The notes: generated from the sequence alone by a model not told the origin. DNA of 64,000 nt from Brevundimonas sp. Leaf363 (GCF_001424025.1 NZ_LMPZ01000002.1:1354702-1418701); one strand, 5' to 3'. Shown: positions 18,085 through 29,031, counted from the first letter of the stretch. Made by a program: numbers and translations.

Positions 18085-18567
18085 ATGCGCCTGTCGACCA
18101 AGGGACGATACGCCGTGATGGCGATGGCCGACCTGGCCCGGAACGGGCGGGGCGACGACGGCCGCGATCGCGCCGTTTCGCTGGCTGAAATCGCGGCGCG
18201 TCAGGAAATCTCGCTGAGCTATTTGGAGCAATTGTTCGCGCGCCTGCGCAAGGGCGGGCTGGTCGTCAGCGTGCGGGGGCCCGGTGGCGGCTATCGCCTC
18301 TCCCGCGCCGCGAACGACACGGCGGTGGCCGAGATCGTGCTGGCGGTGGACGAACCGATCCGTGCGACCCGCTGTTCCGGCCATGCATCACCCCGCGGCT
18401 GCATGGTGTCGGGCGAGCGCTGTATTACCCATCACCTGTGGGAAGACCTGGGCGAGGAAATCCATCGGTATCTGTCGGGCGTCAGCCTGGCCGATGTGAT
18501 CGCCAAGCGGACGAGCCGCCGGCCTGCCGATCTGGGCGCGCCGGACGCCGTGGGGGTGGCGGCGTGA
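18085..18567 (+). CDS. iscR: Rrf2-family Fe-S-sensing regulator, IscR type
   Basis: This 160-residue winged-helix regulator begins MRLSTKGRYAVMAM, the standard IscR opening. The recognition region is ISLSYLEQLFARLRKGGLVVSVRGPGGGY. Cluster ligands are visible as Cys97, Cys106 and Cys113 followed by His116/117 in RCITHHLWED, which matches the three-Cys, one-His binding of a 2Fe-2S cluster in IscR. ATG 18085 is chosen (GAGG upstream at 18075-18078); TTG 18073 and ATG 18079 are possible. It heads the Fe-S assembly operon and probably represses it when clusters are plentiful. Confidence 0.92.
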   Translation: MRLSTKGRYAVMAMADLARNGRGDDGRDRAVSLAEIAARQEISLSYLEQLFARLRKGGLVVSVRGPGGGYRLSRAANDTAVAEIVLAVDEPIRATRCSGHASPRGCMVSGERCITHHLWEDLGEEIHRYLSGVSLADVIAKRTSRRPADLGAPDAVGVAA

Positions 18568-19681
18568 GCGTCTACCTCGATCATAATGCGTCCTCGCCGC
18601 TGAGGCCCGAGGCCCTGGCGGCCATGACGGCGGCGCTGGCCGAGGTCGGCAATCCGTCGTCGGTGCATGCGGCCGGGCGGCGTGCGCGGGCGCGCGTCGA
18701 GACGGCGCGCGGCCAGGTCGCGGCGCTTGCCGGGGTGACGGCCCAAGACGTGACATTCACCGGCTCGGGCACCGAGGCCAATGCGCTGGCCATCCAGTCG
18801 GCCGTGGCGGCGGGCGTCGAGCGGCTGATCGTCAATCCGACAGAGCATCCGTCGGTGCTAGAGCCCGCGCGCGCGGCGGGCTTGCCGGTTGAGTGGCTGG
18901 AGGTCGAGGAGAACGGCCTCGTCTCGATGCATGAATTGGCGGATCGACTGAAGGACGGCGCGCCGGCGCAGGTGCTGTTGCAACTGGCCAATAGCGAGAC
19001 GGGGGTGGTTCAAACCTTCCCCGAGGTGGCTGACGTCTGCGCTCGCTTCGGCTCGTGGCTGCACGTCGATGCGGCGCAGGGCGCGGGCAAGATGCCGTCG
19101 ATCCGCTGGGGGGATACGGTCGCCATCTCGGCGCACAAGATCGGCGGACCGCAGGGCGTGGGCGCGCTGATCAACATCACGGGCAAGGCGTTGAGCGCCG
19201 TCGTGCGAGGCGGCGGGCAGGAGCGCGGCCTGCGTGCGGGCACAGAGAATGTCGCGGCCATCGCCGGGTTCGGCGCGGCGGCCGAGGCGGCCGGGCGCGA
19301 TCTGGACGCCATCAATCGCCAGGAGCCGTGGCGCGACGCGGCGCTGGCGCGGATGATGGCCGAGGGCGCCGAGAGCATCGGCGACGGCGCCTGGATCCTG
19401 CCGCACGTGCTGTCGGCGGCGGTCGAGGACTGGGCCAGCGAGCTTCAGGTCATGGCGCTGGATCTGGCGGGGGTGATGGTCTCGGCGGGATCGGCCTGTT
19501 CGTCGGGCAAGGTCGCCCGTTCGCCGGTGCTGAGCGCCATGAAGCTGGACCGGCTGGCGGGCGGGGTCATCCGCGCGACCGGCGGCTGGAACACCACTGA
19601 GGACGACTGGGCGCGGTTCGCCGACGCCTGGATCGACAGTTACCGCGCCTTCCGTGCGCGCCGTATCGAGAGGGCCGCGTA

Positions 19682-19682
<1 letters not shown>
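18564..19682 (+). CDS. Cysteine desulfurase, IscS/NifS class
   Basis: This 372-residue PLP enzyme takes sulfur from cysteine as an enzyme-bound persulfide for Fe-S assembly. It begins with [19 protein letters not shown]. The PLP lysine is about Lys192 in [13 protein letters not shown], and the persulfide cysteine about Cys312 in [11 protein letters not shown], the long-loop signature of group I enzymes. GTG 18564 overlaps the iscR stop by four bases. It is the first of two desulfurases in this operon; the second is SufS (group II). Confidence 0.93.
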
Positions 19683-21144
<1,462 letters not shown>

Positions 21145-21148
<4 letters not shown>

Positions 21149-21414
21149 GCGGCCTCAATCCGGCCGCGCAGCTGAGTCAGGCGCACAGCTTTGCGTCACT
21201 GCATCGGACGCAAATCGAGCAAAGCGCTGTGTGCGGCTGCTTCTATTGCAAGACCAACTTTGAACCCGCGCGGATCGAAGAATGGACCGACGACGATGCC
21301 ACGGCTCTTTGTCCGAACTGCGGAATCGATTCGGTTATCGGTGATGCCTCTGGCGCTGCTGTAACCAACGCCGACTTCATGCGGCGCATGCATAATTATT
21401 GGTTTGAACGTTGA
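21145..21414 (+). CDS. Small cysteine-rich, probable zinc-binding protein inside the suf operon
   Basis: This 89-residue soluble protein carries Cys30, Cys32 and Cys35 (VCGCFYC) and a CPNC pair (Cys56, Cys59), a likely zinc ribbon. It ends with [12 protein letters not shown]. Similar proteins with CPxCGID and MHxYWF are scattered in bacteria as uncharacterised cytoplasmic proteins. It overlaps the sufB stop by four bases (GTGA) and the sufC start by four bases (ATGA), so it is translated as part of the suf operon. Its codon use is less GC-rich than its neighbours (for example TTGCAAGACC, TATTGGTTTGAACGT), which suggests a later insertion. Function unknown. Confidence 0.85.
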
Positions 21415-22163
21415 TGCTCTCTATCTCCAACCTCCACGTCTCCGTCGGCGACAAGCCGATCCTCAAGGGGCTGACGCTCGACGTTCCCGCCGGCGAAGTA
21501 CACGCCGTCATGGGGCCGAACGGGGCGGGCAAGTCGACGCTGGGATACGCCCTGTCGGGACGGCCCGGCTATGAAGCCACTGAGGGCTCGGTCGAGTGGG
21601 CCGGCCGCGACCTGCTGGCGCTGGAGCCTGCCGAGCGGGCGGCGGCGGGCGTCTTCCTGTCGTTCCAGTATCCGATCGAGATTCCCGGCGTGCCGGCCCT
21701 GACCTTCGTGCGCACGGCGCTGAACGCGCAGAAGCGGGCGCGCGGTGAGGACGAGGTGACGGCGCCGCAGTTTCTGAAGCTGGTGCGGGCGGCGGCGACG
21801 GCGCTGAAGATGGATTTCGACATGCTGAAGCGGCCGCTGAACGTCGGCTTCTCGGGCGGTGAGAAGAAGCGGATGGAAATCCTGCAGATGGCCCTGCTGG
21901 AGCCGTCGCTGCTGATCCTGGACGAGACCGATTCCGGCCTCGACATCGACGCCCTGCGGATCGTGTCGGAGGGGGTGAACGCCCTGCGCGGACCCGACCG
22001 GTCCATGCTGGTCATCACCCACTATCAGCGCCTCCTGGACTACATCAAACCGGACCGGGTGCACGTTCTGGCGGCCGGGCGGATCGTCGCCTCGGGCGGG
22101 CCGGAGCTGGCGCTGCAGCTGGAGGCGGAAGGGTACGACAAGTATCTGCCGCAGGCGGCGTGA
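21411..22163 (+). CDS. sufC: Fe-S assembly ATPase SufC
   Basis: This 250-residue ABC-type ATPase drives the SufBCD scaffold. Walker A is GPNGAGKST (about 35-43), the Q-loop is in FLSFQYPIEIPG, the signature is FSGGEKKR (about 147), Walker B is LLILDETDSGLD (about 166), and the switch histidine is in VITHYQRLL. It has no membrane partner, as expected for SufC. It is coupled to the upstream small gene and to sufD by four-base overlaps. Confidence 0.97.
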   Translation: MMLSISNLHVSVGDKPILKGLTLDVPAGEVHAVMGPNGAGKSTLGYALSGRPGYEATEGSVEWAGRDLLALEPAERAAAGVFLSFQYPIEIPGVPALTFVRTALNAQKRARGEDEVTAPQFLKLVRAAATALKMDFDMLKRPLNVGFSGGEKKRMEILQMALLEPSLLILDETDSGLDIDALRIVSEGVNALRGPDRSMLVITHYQRLLDYIKPDRVHVLAAGRIVASGGPELALQLEAEGYDKYLPQAA

Positions 22164-23176
22164 GCACCGCCCTGAACCTGCGCGACGCCGCGACCTTCCC
22201 CTCGCGTCGCACTGAGGCGTGGAAATACAGCGACCTGCGGCGTCATCTTCGCGACGCGCCTGAGCCTTCGCCGACCGTCGAGATCGACACGGCCGGGCCG
22301 TTCGACGGTATGGGCGGCGATCTGGTGGCCTTCGCCAATGGCGCGGCGCAGGGGCCGGATGCCTTCGTGGCAAAGGGCGAGCAGACGCTGCGCCTGCGCT
22401 TCGTCTCGGACGCCAGCGGGACCGGCCACACGGCGCAGGTGGATGTGGCGGCGCGGGCCGGGGCCCGGCTGCTGCTGCTGGAAAGCCATGAGGGGCGCGG
22501 TTCAGCCTATGTCGCGCACAACCAGATCGCCCTGCACATCGCGGGCGGCGCCGAGGTGACGCGCGTGGTGCTGGTCGAGGAGCCGGCGGATGCGATCTCC
22601 ATCGCCGAGGCTGATGTACGGGTCGAGGCGGGCGGCGTGTTTCGTCAGACCGTCGTGGTCACCGGCGCCAAGCTGCAGCGGTTCGAGACTCGCGTGATGC
22701 ACTTTGCGCAGGGCGCGCATGTGCGGATGGACGGCGTCTATGTGCTGGACGGATCGCGCCAGTCAGACTTGACCTCGACCGTACGGCATCTGGCGGCGGA
22801 CGGCGCGACCAGCCAGCTGATCAAGGGCGTGGCGGGCGACACGGCGCGGGGCGTCTTCCAGGGCAAGATCGTCGTGGAACGCGGCGCTGACGGCACGGAC
22901 GCCCGCATGGCGCACCACGCCCTGATCGCCGGAGAGCGGGCCGAGATCGACGCCAAGCCCGAGCTGATCATCTATGCCGACGACGTGCAGTGCGCGCATG
23001 GCAATACGGTCGGCACGCTGGACGAAAGCGCCCTGTTCTACATGCAGCAGCGCGGCATTCCGGAAGGTGAGGCGCGGGCCCTGCTGACCCAGGCGTTCCT
23101 GATCGAGGTGGTGGACCGCATCGAGCATGACGCGGCCAGAGAAACGGTGCGGGAATGGCTGACGGCTCGCCTGTAA
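22160..23176 (+). CDS. sufD: Fe-S assembly protein SufD
   Basis: This 338-residue protein is paralogous to SufB and completes the SufBC2D complex. The N-terminal RRTEAWKYSDLRRHLR motif is typical. The conserved histidine at the SufB interface is present in D-V-Q-C-A-H-G-N-T-V-G. The C-terminal YMQQRGIPEGEARALLTQAF is a SufB/SufD hallmark. It starts with GTG 22160 overlapping the sufC stop. It is shorter than Escherichia coli SufD (423 residues) but within the alphaproteobacterial range. Confidence 0.94.
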   Translation: MSTALNLRDAATFPSRRTEAWKYSDLRRHLRDAPEPSPTVEIDTAGPFDGMGGDLVAFANGAAQGPDAFVAKGEQTLRLRFVSDASGTGHTAQVDVAARAGARLLLLESHEGRGSAYVAHNQIALHIAGGAEVTRVVLVEEPADAISIAEADVRVEAGGVFRQTVVVTGAKLQRFETRVMHFAQGAHVRMDGVYVLDGSRQSDLTSTVRHLAADGATSQLIKGVAGDTARGVFQGKIVVERGADGTDARMAHHALIAGERAEIDAKPELIIYADDVQCAHGNTVGTLDESALFYMQQRGIPEGEARALLTQAFLIEVVDRIEHDAARETVREWLTARL

Positions 23177-24393
23177 TGACCTTCGATCCCTATGCGGTGC
23201 GGGCGCAGTTTCCGATCCTGTCGCGACAGGTGAACGGGCGGCCGCTGGTTTACCTGGACAACGCCGCCTCGGCGCAGAAGCCGCGCGCGGTGATCGGTGC
23301 CCTGGTGGCGACCATGGAGGGCGGCTACGCCAACGTCCACCGGGGCCTGCACACTCTGTCGAACGAGGCGACCGAGGCCTATGAGGCCGCGCGCGAGGTG
23401 GTGGCACGCTATCTGAACGCCGAGACGTCCGAGCAGGTCGTCTGGACCAAGGGCGGCACCGAGGCGATCAATCTGGTGGCGCACGGGCTGGGCCAGAGCC
23501 TCCAGCCGGGCGACGAAATCATCGTCTCGGAGATGGAGCACCACTCCAACATCGTGCCGTGGCATCTGCTGCGCGAGCGGCGGGGCGCGGTGCTGCGGTG
23601 GATCCCGATCCACGACGACGGCTCGCTGGACATGGCGGCCTATGCCGACCTGCTGGGGCCGAAAACGCGGATGGTCGCGGTCACCCATATGTCGAACGTG
23701 TTGGGGACCATCAATCCGGTCGCCGAGATCACGCGGATGGCTCATGCAGCGGGGGCTCAGGTCCTTATCGACGGCTGTCAGGGCGCGGTGCATGCCGCGC
23801 CGGACGTGCAGGCCATCGGCTGCGACTTCTACGTCCTGACCGGCCACAAGCTGTTCGGCCCCACCGGCATCGGGGCGCTGTATGGCAAGGCCGAGGCGCT
23901 GGAGGCCCTGCCGCCGTATCAGGGCGGAGGCGAGATGATCGGCGTGGTCGAAAAAGACCGCATCACCTACGCCAAGCCGCCCGCGCGGTTCGAGGCCGGC
24001 ACGCCGCCGATCCTGGAGGCCATCGGTCTGGGCGTCGCCCTGGACTGGTTAGGCCAGTTCGACCGTGCGGCGGTGCGGGCGCATGAAGAGGCCCTGTACC
24101 AGCGGGCGCGCGAGGCGCTGCGCGGCGTCAACGGCATCCGCGTGCTGGGCGACGCGGCCGGGAAGGGCGCCATCCTGACCTTTGCGGTCGAGGGCGCCCA
24201 CGCCCATGATGTGGCCCAGATCATGGACCGGTACGGCGTCGCCGTGCGGGCCGGACTGCACTGCGCCGAGCCGCTGGCGAAAAGACTGGGCGTGACATCG
24301 AGCACGCGCGCCTCCTTCGCCCTATATAACACCCTGGAGGACGCGGATGCGTTCGCCGAAGCGCTGATCAAGGCGCGGAACTTCTTCGTGTAA
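23176..24393 (+). CDS. sufS: Cysteine desulfurase SufS
   Basis: This 405-residue group II cysteine desulfurase begins MTFDPYAVRAQFPIL. The PLP lysine is about Lys225 in TGHKLFGPTGIG, and the catalytic cysteine about Cys363 in R-A-G-L-H-C-A-E-P-L. ATG 23176 shares one base with the sufD stop (TAATG); an ATG at 23155 would add seven residues and overlap sufD more. SufS normally needs SufE or SufU as sulfur acceptor. Neither is encoded in this operon. Confidence 0.95.
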   Translation: MTFDPYAVRAQFPILSRQVNGRPLVYLDNAASAQKPRAVIGALVATMEGGYANVHRGLHTLSNEATEAYEAAREVVARYLNAETSEQVVWTKGGTEAINLVAHGLGQSLQPGDEIIVSEMEHHSNIVPWHLLRERRGAVLRWIPIHDDGSLDMAAYADLLGPKTRMVAVTHMSNVLGTINPVAEITRMAHAAGAQVLIDGCQGAVHAAPDVQAIGCDFYVLTGHKLFGPTGIGALYGKAEALEALPPYQGGGEMIGVVEKDRITYAKPPARFEAGTPPILEAIGLGVALDWLGQFDRAAVRAHEEALYQRAREALRGVNGIRVLGDAAGKGAILTFAVEGAHAHDVAQIMDRYGVAVRAGLHCAEPLAKRLGVTSSTRASFALYNTLEDADAFAEALIKARNFFV

Positions 24394-24397
24394 GCCC

Positions 24398-24787
24398 ATG
24401 GACGATCAGAGCATTACCGACAATCCGACCTTCGCCGAGGCCTGGGACGAACCCCAGAAGAGCGCCCTGTCGCAGGGCGAGCTCGACCGGCTGACCGACG
24501 AACTGATCGCGGCGCTGAAGACGGTTTATGACCCGGAAATCCCGGTCGACATCTATGAGCTGGGCCTGATCTACAAGGTCGATGTGTCCGACGACCGCGA
24601 CGTGCTGATCGACATGACCCTGACCGCGCCCGGCTGTCCGGTGGCCGGCGAGATGCCCGGCTGGGTGCAGGATGCGGTGCTGAAGGTGGAGGGCATTCGC
24701 AGCGCCCACGCCAATCTGGTGTTCGACCCGCCGTGGGATTCCTCCAAGATGAGCGACGAGGCGAAACTCGCCTTGAACATGTTCTGA
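24398..24787 (+). CDS. sufT: SufT-type Fe-S maturation protein (DUF59/MIP18)
   Basis: This 129-residue protein has an N-terminal tail of about 35 residues and a DUF59 domain: VYDPEIPVDIYELGLIYKV, then MTLTAPGCPVAGEMP with the conserved cysteine, then VFDPPWDSSKMSDEAKL. SufT acts in maturation of Fe-S proteins and is a standard member of alphaproteobacterial suf operons. It starts four bases after sufS and shares one base with the next start. Confidence 0.93.
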   Translation: MDDQSITDNPTFAEAWDEPQKSALSQGELDRLTDELIAALKTVYDPEIPVDIYELGLIYKVDVSDDRDVLIDMTLTAPGCPVAGEMPGWVQDAVLKVEGIRSAHANLVFDPPWDSSKMSDEAKLALNMF

Positions 24788-25179
24788 TGACCGATCTGCA
24801 GCCCGCCACACCCCGCGCCCGCCGTCCCCGGCCCAAGGCGGTCACCCTGACCGACCGCGCGGCCGAGCGCGTGCAGGAGATCATGGCCAATGCCGAGCAG
24901 CCCTATATCGGCCTGCGCGTCGGAGTGAAGAACGGCGGCTGTGCGGGCCAGGAATACACCTTTGCCTACGCCGACGCCGTCCAGCCGTTGGACGAGGTGG
25001 TCGAGGACAAGGGCGTCACAATCCTGATCGAGCCCAAGGCGGTGCTGTTCCTGATCGGCACCGAGATCGACTACGAGACGACGAAGCTGTCGTCCAAGTT
25101 CGTGTTCAACAACCCGAACCAGACGGACGCCTGCGGCTGTGGCGAGAGCGTCACCATCGTGCCTCTGACCCGGGCCTGA
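24787..25179 (+). CDS. sufA: A-type Fe-S carrier SufA/IscA
   Basis: This 130-residue HesB-family carrier receives clusters from SufBCD and passes them to apoproteins. The three conserved cysteines are present: one in GGCAGQEY and two in ACGCGES near the C-terminus. ATG 24787 (TGATG with the sufT stop) is preferred; an upstream in-frame start at 24733 would lie inside sufT. The N-terminal 20 residues are basic and unstructured. It shares one base with the next gene. Confidence 0.94.
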   Translation: MTDLQPATPRARRPRPKAVTLTDRAAERVQEIMANAEQPYIGLRVGVKNGGCAGQEYTFAYADAVQPLDEVVEDKGVTILIEPKAVLFLIGTEIDYETTKLSSKFVFNNPNQTDACGCGESVTIVPLTRA

Positions 25180-25535
25180 TGGCGTGGGATCCTGACTTCG
25201 GCGACTGGGTTCAGGATCACCTGTCCGGCCTCGGCCGGTTCGAGATCAAGCGGATGTTCGGCGGCGCGGGCGCGCTGAAGGGCGGGGCGATGTTCGCCAT
25301 ACTGTCCAGCGACACGATCTGGCTGAAGGCTGACGACGCTCTGGCGGCCGAGATGGCGGAGGAGGGCAGCGTGCGGTTCGAGTACGGACCGCCCGAAAAG
25401 CGCCGGACCTTGCCCTATTGGTCGGTGCCGTCGGCGGCGATGGACGATCCAGAACAGGCGCTGGAGTGGGCGCGGCGGGCTGTCGAAGTCGCGTTCAGGC
25501 CGAAGCCGCCGCGGAAGCGGTCTTCGCGGCCCTAG
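25179..25535 (+). CDS. TfoX/Sxy N-terminal domain protein
   Basis: This 118-residue protein matches the TfoX N-terminal domain: VQDHLSGLGRFEIKRMFGGAGALKGGAMFAILSSDTIWLKAD, then a RTLPYWSVP strand. It lacks the C-terminal TfoX domain and ends in a basic tail. In gammaproteobacteria TfoX/Sxy activates competence genes with CRP; alphaproteobacterial single-domain forms are uncharacterised. It starts one base inside sufA, so it is cotranslated with the suf operon, though a direct role there is not established. Its 3' end overlaps the convergent plsC gene by 41 bp. Confidence 0.85.
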   Translation: MAWDPDFGDWVQDHLSGLGRFEIKRMFGGAGALKGGAMFAILSSDTIWLKADDALAAEMAEEGSVRFEYGPPEKRRTLPYWSVPSAAMDDPEQALEWARRAVEVAFRPKPPRKRSSRP

Positions 25536-26289
25536 CGAGCTCATCCGGCGCCAGCACCCGCACCGCAGGCGTCACGGGCCGACCCATCGCCTCGGACACC
25601 AGTTCCGCGGTTCGACCCTCGACCGCCGCCTCCAGCCGCGCGAGGAACTCGTCCTTGGGCAGGCCGGTGGGGATGGGGTCGAGGAACTCCAGCGTCGCCG
25701 TGCCCGGATGTTTGGTAAACTCCTCCCCTGGCCAGAACAGGCCAAGGTTGGTGGCCAGCGGCACGACCGGCATGTCGAAGTCGCGGTACATGTGCCAGAC
25801 GCCGGAGCGATAGCGGAACTTCTCGCCCACCTTCGCCAGGTTGCCCTCGGGATAGATCAGGATGCGGCGACCCTCGGCATGGGCCTGGGCGGCGCGGGTC
25901 TTCAACGCTGCGCGGGCTTTGTGGCCGCCGCAGTTATTGACGACGATGGCGCCCAGCTTGGTCAGGACGGTGCCCAGCAGCGGGAACTTCTCCAGATGGT
26001 CGCCGGTGACGAAGGCCAGGTCCTGGAACCTGTCGTAGACCGAGAAGCCGTCGCCCCAACTCTGGTGCTTGGCGGCGATGATGAAGCCGCCGGCGGGCAG
26101 GCGGTCTTCGCCGCGATACTGGATGCGAATGCCGGCGAGCAGGCGCATGGCCTGGACCATCCGGCGGACATAGCGGCGGATGATCCAGCCGGTCGCCTTC
26201 CGCCCGGGCGCGAGCGCCGCCACGACAGCCATGAGCGTATAGGCGATCGACAGGAACCAGTAGGCGACGGCGAAGGCGAGGCTGCGCAT
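25495..26289 (-). CDS. plsC: 1-acyl-sn-glycerol-3-phosphate acyltransferase (PlsC family)
   Basis: This 264-residue inner-membrane enzyme makes phosphatidate from lysophosphatidate. An N-terminal membrane helix (about 5-25, VAYWFLSIAYTLMAVVAAL) precedes the acyltransferase core. The HX4D motif is H-Q-S-W-G-D near residue 75. The second block is I-Y-P-E-G-N, where most family members have EGT or EGS. A separate plsY lies about 19 kb away. Confidence 0.9.
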   Translation of the reverse strand: MRSLAFAVAYWFLSIAYTLMAVVAALAPGRKATGWIIRRYVRRMVQAMRLLAGIRIQYRGEDRLPAGGFIIAAKHQSWGDGFSVYDRFQDLAFVTGDHLEKFPLLGTVLTKLGAIVVNNCGGHKARAALKTRAAQAHAEGRRILIYPEGNLAKVGEKFRYRSGVWHMYRDFDMPVVPLATNLGLFWPGEEFTKHPGTATLEFLDPIPTGLPKDEFLARLEAAVEGRTAELVSEAMGRPVTPAVRVLAPDELARAAKTASAAASA

Positions 26290-26326
26290 CTGACCAGTAT
26301 GGCCGAGGTCGCGCGGCGAAACTACG

Positions 26327-27388
26327 TCAGGCGGCCACGGCCTGTTGCGGCGGCGCGGCGGGCGTCACCCGATTTCGGCCGCCTCGTTTCGAAGCATAGA
26401 GCGCCTCGTCGGCGCGTTCCAGCAGGGCTGAGGCAGTTTCGCCTTGAATGCGTTGAGCGAAGCCGGCGGAAATGGTCACGGCGCCGAGTTCGTCGTTGGT
26501 TGAGCGACGGCGCAGGGCGCGGGTGCCGACTTCCTCGCGGATGGCGTTCAGGCAGGTTTCCACCTCTCGCGCGACTTCGCCCGGGAAAATCATGGCGAAC
26601 TCTTCGCCGCCATAGCGAGCGGCCGTGCGTGGGTTGCGAGCGACCCGGCCCAGTACGCTGGCGACGTAGCGCAGAACCTGGTCGCCGGTCTGATGGCCCC
26701 AAGTGTCGTTGAAGCGCTTGAAGTGATCTATGTCGACGACGGCCAGACACACGGGCAGGCCTGTCTTGTCGGCTTCGACACAGGCCTTGGCGAGCGTCTC
26801 GTCGAAGGCCTTGCGATTGGCCAGATTGGTCAGAGCGTCGGTCATGGCGTCGCGGCGGACCTGTTCCAGGTGTTCGCGCAGGCGTGTGACTTCGTTGGTT
26901 GAGTTCTCGAGGCGCTTTTCGAGGTTGGCGTTCTCGCGCTGGACCTTGCGGGTGGCGTTGGCCAGACCGGAGACCAGCTTCTTGAGGCCGGCGCCGCCGT
27001 CGACGTTGGCCATGCTGGAGGCCGCGTCGGCCAGGGTCTCGCCGTAGTCGGCATGGGTGCGGTGGGCGCTGGCGATGGCCTCCGCCACGCTGTTCAACTC
27101 CCGATCCAGCACGGCGCCGGCGTCACGGATTTCGTCCGAGAGACGTCCACGCGGAAGATATTCGGCCGCCAGCATCTCGGCGACGGCCTCGGTAAAGGGC
27201 TCATTGGCGGTGAGCAGGCGCTTGATCTCGCGCCCCAGCAGGCCTTCCGGCTCGCTGAAGTAATGGAGCCAGAGCTCGAAGTTCAGCGGCGTCGGCCAGA
27301 CGTTCGCCGTCTCCATGTCGTCGACCACGCGTCGGACCAGGCCATAGGCCTCGGGTCCCCGAACAGCGGTCTCGATCACGGTCGTCAT
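26327..27388 (-). CDS. Diguanylate cyclase (GGDEF domain)
   Basis: This 353-residue soluble protein makes cyclic di-GMP from two GTP. Residues 1-130 are helical and uncharacterised. A coiled coil (about 135-180) leads into a GGDEF domain with the active signature RYGGEEFAMIF near residue 258. The inhibitory I-site, normally RxxD just before the signature, reads R-N-P-R, so product inhibition by c-di-GMP is probably weak or absent. The C-terminus is a short Pro/Gln-rich tail. It is monocistronic. No transmembrane or recognised sensory domain is present. Confidence 0.9.
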   Translation of the reverse strand: MTTVIETAVRGPEAYGLVRRVVDDMETANVWPTPLNFELWLHYFSEPEGLLGREIKRLLTANEPFTEAVAEMLAAEYLPRGRLSDEIRDAGAVLDRELNSVAEAIASAHRTHADYGETLADAASSMANVDGGAGLKKLVSGLANATRKVQRENANLEKRLENSTNEVTRLREHLEQVRRDAMTDALTNLANRKAFDETLAKACVEADKTGLPVCLAVVDIDHFKRFNDTWGHQTGDQVLRYVASVLGRVARNPRTAARYGGEEFAMIFPGEVAREVETCLNAIREEVGTRALRRRSTNDELGAVTISAGFAQRIQGETASALLERADEALYASKRGGRNRVTPAAPPQQAVAA

Positions 27389-27468
27389 TGCGCAGCCCCC
27401 GACAACGTCTTCTGACTTGTCGAGGATACGCTACCGTTCGAACCGTAATGACGGGTTAAGGCAGCGCT

Positions 27469-29031
27469 TCAGGCGCGCGTTTTCAGCGGGGCAGGGCGCC
27501 GCATGAAGGCGGGAATGTCCCCCCCAAAGGCGTTTCCGCCCCGCGAGGACTGGCCTTGCGGAGCTGCCTGAGGCTGGGGTTTTTCAGCCTCGACGGCAGG
27601 CTTTGACGGCGGCGTCGCGGGCACCGGCGCGGCGGTTGCGGTTGCCTCGGCGCGAGCAGGACGACGGCTGCGGCTACGCGTGCGGGCCGCGGCGGGCTCG
27701 GGCGAGGCGGTGACCGCGTCGATGGCGGGCGCCGGCGCCTCCGGGGCGGGCTCGACGACGATGGGCGCTTCGGTCGCTTCGACCTCAGCGGCGTCTTCGC
27801 GCGGGCGGCGGCCACGGCCTTCGGGGCGGGCCCGCCCGCGATCCCGGCTACCCGAGCGCTCCCGATCCGAGCGCGGCTGATCCTTGATCCCGGCGAAGTC
27901 GATGCCGTCCAGCGTCAGCTCGACCGGATCCTTCTTGATCAGGCTCAACACCTTGCCCAGCGACTTGTCGTCGGCCGGGGTCACGATCATGAAGGCCTGA
28001 CCCGTCTTGCCGGCACGGCCGGTGCGGCCGATGCGGTGGACGTAGTCATCTGCGTGATGCGAGACGTCGTAGTTGAAGACGTGGCTGACGTCCGGGATAT
28101 CCAGCCCGCGCGCGGCGACGTCGGACGCCACCAGCAGCTTGAGTGCGCCGGATCGGAAGTCTGCCAGCGTCTTCATCCGCAGGCTTTGATCCAGATCTCC
28201 GTGGATCGGCGCGGCGTCGAACCCATGCGTTTTCAGCGATTTGGCGACGATGTCGACTTCCGACTTGCGATTGCAGAAGACGATGCCGTTCTTGACGTCC
28301 TCGCGGCCGACCAGGGCGCGCAGCGCGGTGCGCTTGGCCTTGGGGTCCGAGGTCGGGATGCGGACGATGTACTGGGTGATGGTGTCGGCCGTCATGGCCG
28401 GGCGCGAGGCCTCGATCCGGGTCGGATCCTTGAGGAATTGCGTCGTCAGCCGGGTGATCTCCGGCGGCATGGTGGCCGAGAAGAAGAGCGTCTGGCGGCG
28501 CGGCGGCGTCAGTTTGAAGATGCGTTCGATGTCCGGGATGAAGCCCATGTCCAGCATGCGGTCGGCTTCATCGACGACCATGATCTCGACGCCCGTCAAC
28601 AGCATCTTGCCGCGTTCGAACAGGTCCAGCAGGCGGCCCGGCGTGGCGATAAGGACGTCCACGCCCTTGTTAAGCGCCGCGACCTGGTCGCCCATCGAGA
28701 CGCCGCCGATCAGCAGCACCCAGCTCAGCTTGGTGCCCTTGGCGTATTTGGCGAAGCTCTCGGCGACCTGGTCGGCCAGTTCGCGGGTCGGGGCCAGGAC
28801 GATGGCGCGCGGCATGCGGGCGCGGGCCCGGCCGGACGACAGCCGATCGACGAGGGGCAGGGTGAAGGCGGCCGTCTTGCCGGTGCCGGTCTGGGCGATG
28901 CCGAGAACATCGCGGCCCGACAGGGCGACGGGAATGGCCTGTTCCTGAATGGGGGTGGCGGTCGTGTAGCCGGTGTCGGCGACGGCCGCGAGGGTCGTGG
29001 GCGAAAGGCCCAGCGCAGAAAATTCGGTCAT
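27469..29031 (-). CDS. DEAD-box RNA helicase, RhlE-like
   Basis: This 520-residue ATP-dependent RNA helicase has the full motif set: Q motif PIQEQAIP, Walker A AQTGTGKTA, PTRELADQ, DEAD as VDEADRMLDMGF, SAT, and HRIGRTGRAGKTG in the second RecA-like domain. A disordered C-terminal extension (about 385-520) is rich in Arg, Pro, Ala and Glu, as in RhlE proteins. ATG 29031 (MTEFSALGLSP) is the family start. A further 50 codons upstream are open but do not resemble the family. Confidence 0.94.
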   Translation of the reverse strand: MTEFSALGLSPTTLAAVADTGYTTATPIQEQAIPVALSGRDVLGIAQTGTGKTAAFTLPLVDRLSSGRARARMPRAIVLAPTRELADQVAESFAKYAKGTKLSWVLLIGGVSMGDQVAALNKGVDVLIATPGRLLDLFERGKMLLTGVEIMVVDEADRMLDMGFIPDIERIFKLTPPRRQTLFFSATMPPEITRLTTQFLKDPTRIEASRPAMTADTITQYIVRIPTSDPKAKRTALRALVGREDVKNGIVFCNRKSEVDIVAKSLKTHGFDAAPIHGDLDQSLRMKTLADFRSGALKLLVASDVAARGLDIPDVSHVFNYDVSHHADDYVHRIGRTGRAGKTGQAFMIVTPADDKSLGKVLSLIKKDPVELTLDGIDFAGIKDQPRSDRERSGSRDRGRARPEGRGRRPREDAAEVEATEAPIVVEPAPEAPAPAIDAVTASPEPAAARTRSRSRRPARAEATATAAPVPATPPSKPAVEAEKPQPQAAPQGQSSRGGNAFGGDIPAFMRRPAPLKTRA

